Source: Lachnospiraceae bacterium (lineage in GTDB: Bacteria; Bacillota_A; Clostridia; Lachnospirales; Lachnospiraceae). From it: a DNA stretch of 15,809 nucleotides. Made by a program: the position numbers and the translations under genes. The DNA is taken from positions 1 to 15,809 of the forward strand of contig JAGAIR010000036.1 in assembly GCA_017626435.1 (NCBI GenBank), given 5' to 3'. Under the pieces are notes generated by a model. The model did not search any database and had not been told where the DNA came from. It saw nothing but the letters and a program-made list of their open reading frames with translations. This document shows positions 13,229 to 15,809 of the stretch, in pieces (position 1 is the stretch's first letter; each line of letters opens with the position of its first letter).

Positions 13229-13942
13229 CTACGAAATATTAGTAGCGGTTCCAATAGAAACATAGTTATCGAGAACGGCTTTCAGATCTGTACCTGCCAA
13301 AGCATTGTAATTGCGGATTCCCTCTACCATATAGGAAATCCTTCCTTCCGAAACTTTGGTTTCCAAATAGTGATCCATATAAAAATTATCTGTCGAAACC
13401 ATTCTGTCATGAAGGATCCCCTTACACTCTGCCAGTCCGCAACCGGGAAAATTAACATTCCAGATCTGATTGATTGCAAGCGGTTTGTTCAATAACTTAT
13501 CCATTATTTCCTTCAAATATCTGTCTGTCACTTCATGATTCTCACAGGCCTCTTCCGAAAAAGCAATCGTATGAATTCTCTGAAATGCTGCTTCAAATGC
13601 TGCACCTGCAGTAGCAGAATACTGTAAATCTGTGGCAACATTATATCCGTAATTAATTCCCGAAAAAACATGATCCGGCTTGCCTGGTACAATATTCAAT
13701 GCCCCTATTCTTACACAATCGGCCGGTTGACCGTCACAGGCATATGCATGGACTCCCGCCACAGGGAAATCCACTTTCCAGGCTTCTACACTGTGTCTTA
13801 AAGTAACACTATGGGACATTGCACTTCTCTGGCTGTCCGGGGCAACCACCCACACTTCGCCGAATTCTGTGGCTGCCCTTGCAAGACGAACAATACCATC
13901 TGAATCTATTCCATCATCGTTTGTTATCAATATCTTTCTCAT
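13229..13942 (-). CDS. surE: 5'/3'-nucleotidase SurE
   Basis: 237 aa, close to the family length. The SurE metal site is complete: ITNDDGID with D9 and D10, DSQRSAMSHS with S40, and FSGINYGYN with N97. SurE is a divalent-metal-dependent phosphatase that dephosphorylates nucleoside 5'- and 3'-monophosphates, important in stationary phase and nucleotide turnover in the cytoplasm. An AAAAGGA site precedes the ATG. The small kinase-like gene follows 16 bases after its stop, so a nucleotidase and a possible kinase are made together. Confidence 0.95.
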   Translation of the reverse strand: MRKILITNDDGIDSDGIVRLARAATEFGEVWVVAPDSQRSAMSHSVTLRHSVEAWKVDFPVAGVHAYACDGQPADCVRIGALNIVPGKPDHVFSGINYGYNVATDLQYSATAGAAFEAAFQRIHTIAFSEEACENHEVTDRYLKEIMDKLLNKPLAINQIWNVNFPGCGLAECKGILHDRMVSTDNFYMDHYLETKVSEGRISYMVEGIRNYNALAGTDLKAVLDNYVSIGTATNIS

Positions 13943-13970
13943 TCATTCATCCTTTTCTTCGTCTTGTCTG

Positions 13971-14000
13971 ACTATAGTTTTCAGTAGTTCTTTAAGTGAA
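13971..14000 (-). promoter_or_regulatory. Candidate promoter of surE
   Basis: TATAGT (13971-13976, five of six) lies 18 bases after TTCACT (13995-14000, four of six) on the minus strand, in the 60-base gap between the TraX-family gene and surE. The start would fall about 22 bases before the ATG. Confidence 0.45.
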
Positions 14001-14002
14001 CT

Positions 14003-14749
14003 TTATACCGTCAAATTGATATTTCCGTATACCATAATACGGATGATACCAATCACGATCAGATGCGCCGGGTAATATATGTAAAAAAACCACTTCATCC
14101 ACGACGCCTTACCCCGTTCCCCATTGTATAATTTCAAGACGGGATAAACCATAAGCACACCCACTAATTCAAGTGCATACGTCTTGCTGACGAAAAGAAA
14201 TGAGACCAATCCATACCAGAATACCCACTTGACCATCTCGATCATCTGTTTTTCCAGATTGCCACGCTTACTATACATTCCCAGAATAGCCAGCACAGCA
14301 ATACAGCTCCAATCTGCGGGAAAAGCACTGATCACAAGCAAAAACTGTATGATTTTCTTCTGCCAATTCTTCATTGGGGATTGAAGATCCTCCAAATATA
14401 AAACAACCACAGCGATAAACAGCGGATACATGACACTGGTTCTGTTAAAGATGCCTCCCTGCAAAGGGTTCAGACTTATGCCAAATCCAAAACAATATGC
14501 AAAATGCGATATGATTGCAAAGATTCCAAGACGCAGCATATATTTCTTTACATTCTTTGTATAATAATAACCCTCACATACAAAAAACCACATGATCGGA
14601 GCCGTCAGTCGCCCTATAAAATGCAACCCCAAAGGGATCGGCTCTGTCGGAAACCCCGGATAAAACAAATCGGTACAATGGTCTATCGTCATAGCAATAA
14701 TGGCAACCACCTTCAGATAATTTGCATTAAACCTAATTTTTAATTTCAT
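14003..14749 (-). CDS. TraX-family membrane protein
   Basis: 248 aa with about eight TM helices. Family marks are visible: an N-terminal LKVVAIIAMTIDHC with the conserved D-H, FHFIGRLTAPIMWFF-like text at 43-56 (G-R-L-T-A-P-I), an EGYYYTKNVKKYMLRL loop and a C-terminal FFYIYYPAHLIVIG. TraX acetylates F pilin in E. coli, but the many chromosomal homologues in Firmicutes are unlinked to conjugation and are probably membrane acyltransferases of unknown substrate. No conjugation genes are seen here. A strong AGGGGGG ribosome binding site lies six bases before the ATG. The gene follows the terminator of the acyltransferase, so it is a separate unit. Confidence 0.9.
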   Translation of the reverse strand: MKLKIRFNANYLKVVAIIAMTIDHCTDLFYPGFPTEPIPLGLHFIGRLTAPIMWFFVCEGYYYTKNVKKYMLRLGIFAIISHFAYCFGFGISLNPLQGGIFNRTSVMYPLFIAVVVLYLEDLQSPMKNWQKKIIQFLLVISAFPADWSCIAVLAILGMYSKRGNLEKQMIEMVKWVFWYGLVSFLFVSKTYALELVGVLMVYPVLKLYNGERGKASWMKWFFYIYYPAHLIVIGIIRIMVYGNINLTV

Positions 14750-14835
14750 ATAACCCCCCTACAGCACATTCCAATAGTCATTGATACAATTTACAGTTAC
14801 ACTCATAGAAGTTGCCTTCCATTCCTCCCTATAAA

Positions 14836-14879
14836 AGGAAACGACCGTTACTTTTATTTTAGGTAACGGTCGTTTTCCT
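14836..14879 (-). terminator. Rho-independent terminator after the acyltransferase gene
   Basis: ACGACCGTTAC (14841-14851) and GTAACGGTCGT (14863-14873) pair perfectly around an 11-base A/T-rich loop, and flanking AGGAA/TTCCT extends the stem with one bulge. On the minus strand the stem is followed by TTTCCTTTTAT. It lies 17 bases after the acyltransferase stop. Confidence 0.8.
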
Positions 14880-14895
14880 GTCAAGAATCTTCCAT

Positions 14896-15809
14896 TTATG
14901 CTGCTTTTTCTCTTTTGATTCCCAATACACACCACCTTATAACCGGAATTCTCGAAACAATCTCGTAAATAAGAATTCCTCCGGCAAAAGCTGCAATCAT
15001 TGTAATTACATAAATTGCTATCCCCGGCATATGGGTGTATGTAACCAATGCATATGCCGTTGCCGACATCGCCAGATAGTGAAATACATATAAACCAAAG
15101 TTCTTCTTCGTCATAAAACTCGCAAACGCGTTCGTCTTATCTAAAAAGCGCTTAGCACCTCCCAGAATCGACAGACATGCAATCCAGGCAAACGCAATAG
15201 CCAGAGGACAATTTACAACAGGAGATGCCGCATAGTTTTCACCATAATATATCACTGTGTAGATTACACCAAGAATCCCTGCTGTCACAAGAAGGGGTAT
15301 GCAGTATTTTTCCAGCTGCCGGATCACATTGTCATTTGAAAACACATAGTAACCCAGCAGAAAACAAAATCCATAAATACCAAACCGATACACCAGAATG
15401 ATCGGCGTATTGAGAATTTGTGCTGCTCCAAAGACAAATACCCCTAACAGCAGGAGGACAATAATATTTATCTTTTCTACCGGCTTTATCAGTCTTCCCT
15501 TTTCTACTTTCCGTACCAGCAGCAGGAAAACCGAAAATAACCACATCATCTGAATTGTCCATAATACACCTGATCCGGAAAGTACCATAATAAAATACAG
15601 TACAGGTTTTGGCATCGAATCCGGCATCTGTGAAAAGGCATTGCTGATTGACATACTGACATAGCCCTGTATCCATTGAAATACGAAAAGACCAATCGTA
15701 GATGGAACCAGCAGTTTTCCGGTTCTTGCTTTCAAAAAATCCTTTTCGCTATGACTGTCCAGATAAAGCTTGGCACTCATCCCGCTGATGATAAACAAAA
15801 TGACCATGA
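14896..15809 (-). CDS. Acyltransferase family 3 membrane protein, 3' part (cut by window edge)
   Basis: 303 codons are visible, with eight or so TM helices. The text ILFIISGMSAKLYL, then FLKARTGKLLVPSTIGLF, is the second-helix region of OafA/WecH-type O-acyltransferases, which normally lies about 60-80 residues after the true start. The ATG at 15807 is therefore internal, and the gene begins beyond the right edge. The catalytic His of the first helix is outside the window. These enzymes move acetyl or other acyl groups onto sugars or lipids at the membrane. The C-terminus (YEIVSRIPVIRWCVLG) is complete and followed by a terminator. Confidence 0.85.
   Translation of the reverse strand, partial: MVILFIISGMSAKLYLDSHSEKDFLKARTGKLLVPSTIGLFVFQWIQGYVSMSISNAFSQMPDSMPKPVLYFIMVLSGSGVLWTIQMMWLFSVFLLLVRKVEKGRLIKPVEKINIIVLLLLGVFVFGAAQILNTPIILVYRFGIYGFCFLLGYYVFSNDNVIRQLEKYCIPLLVTAGILGVIYTVIYYGENYAASPVVNCPLAIAFAWIACLSILGGAKRFLDKTNAFASFMTKKNFGLYVFHYLAMSATAYALVTYTHMPGIAIYVITMIAAFAGGILIYEIVSRIPVIRWCVLGIKREKAA

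Noticed and set aside
13987..14003. AGTTC-N7-GAACT considered as a terminator for the TraX-family gene
   Set aside because: A 5-bp A/T-rich stem without a T-run; it overlaps the surE promoter candidate instead.
14003..14749. TraX homologue taken as a sign of a conjugative element
   Set aside because: Chromosomal TraX-family genes are common in Firmicutes, and no relaxase, mating-pair or integrase gene is present in the window.

Overview
The window looks like part of the chromosome of a low-to-moderate GC Clostridia, most likely Lachnospiraceae. This is inferred from the style of the proteins (TraX family, DUF3795, GNAT, the divergent Lgt clade), strong AGGAGG-type ribosome binding sites and sigma-A promoters; no rRNA or marker gene is present to prove it. 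Every gene I accept lies on the minus strand, so transcription runs from high to low coordinates. Two genes are cut by the window edges: an acyltransferase at the right end and a TetR regulator at the left end.

Right part (10102-15809): ordinary accessory and housekeeping genes. In transcription order they are the 3' part of a membrane acyltransferase with its terminator, a TraX-family membrane protein, SurE nucleotidase followed by a small P-loop kinase-like protein, and then an XRE regulator, a GNAT acetyltransferase, a lipoprotein and a DinB-DUF3795 fusion that probably form one operon.

Middle (about 9801-10072): a 300-base gap that is not empty. It holds a compact transcription unit on the minus strand: two sigma-A-like promoters, a ribosome binding site, a 21-codon open reading frame whose middle is a GACA tetranucleotide repeat, and a terminator with a perfect 23-bp stem and seven Us. 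A 15-base palindrome then precedes the next gene.

Left part (187-9800): the most interesting region, a tightly packed run of genes. It starts with a five-repeat 'DPYSE' protein and a divergent Lgt-like membrane enzyme. These are followed by a membrane-anchored HExxH metallopeptidase, two paralogous two-TM coiled-coil proteins and a soluble FtsK/EssC-like ATPase in which only the central of three ATPase-like modules keeps its P-loop. Last come a 92-aa and a 94-aa helical WXG100-sized protein, a 328-aa protein joining a 94-aa-like targeting module to a C39-like cysteine peptidase, and a 162-aa protein in the position of an immunity gene. The order ATPase, small helical proteins, fused effector, candidate immunity gene is that of a type VII secretion (T7SS/Ess) cluster, but nothing here resembles EsaA, EssA, EssB or EsaB, and the ATPase has no FHA or TM segments. 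My inference is a reduced or divergent T7SS-like export system in which the two-TM paralogue pair anchors the ATPase to the membrane.

Left end (1-161): the first codons of a TetR-family repressor, with a textbook promoter whose -10 box lies inside a perfect 14-bp inverted repeat, an autoregulatory arrangement.
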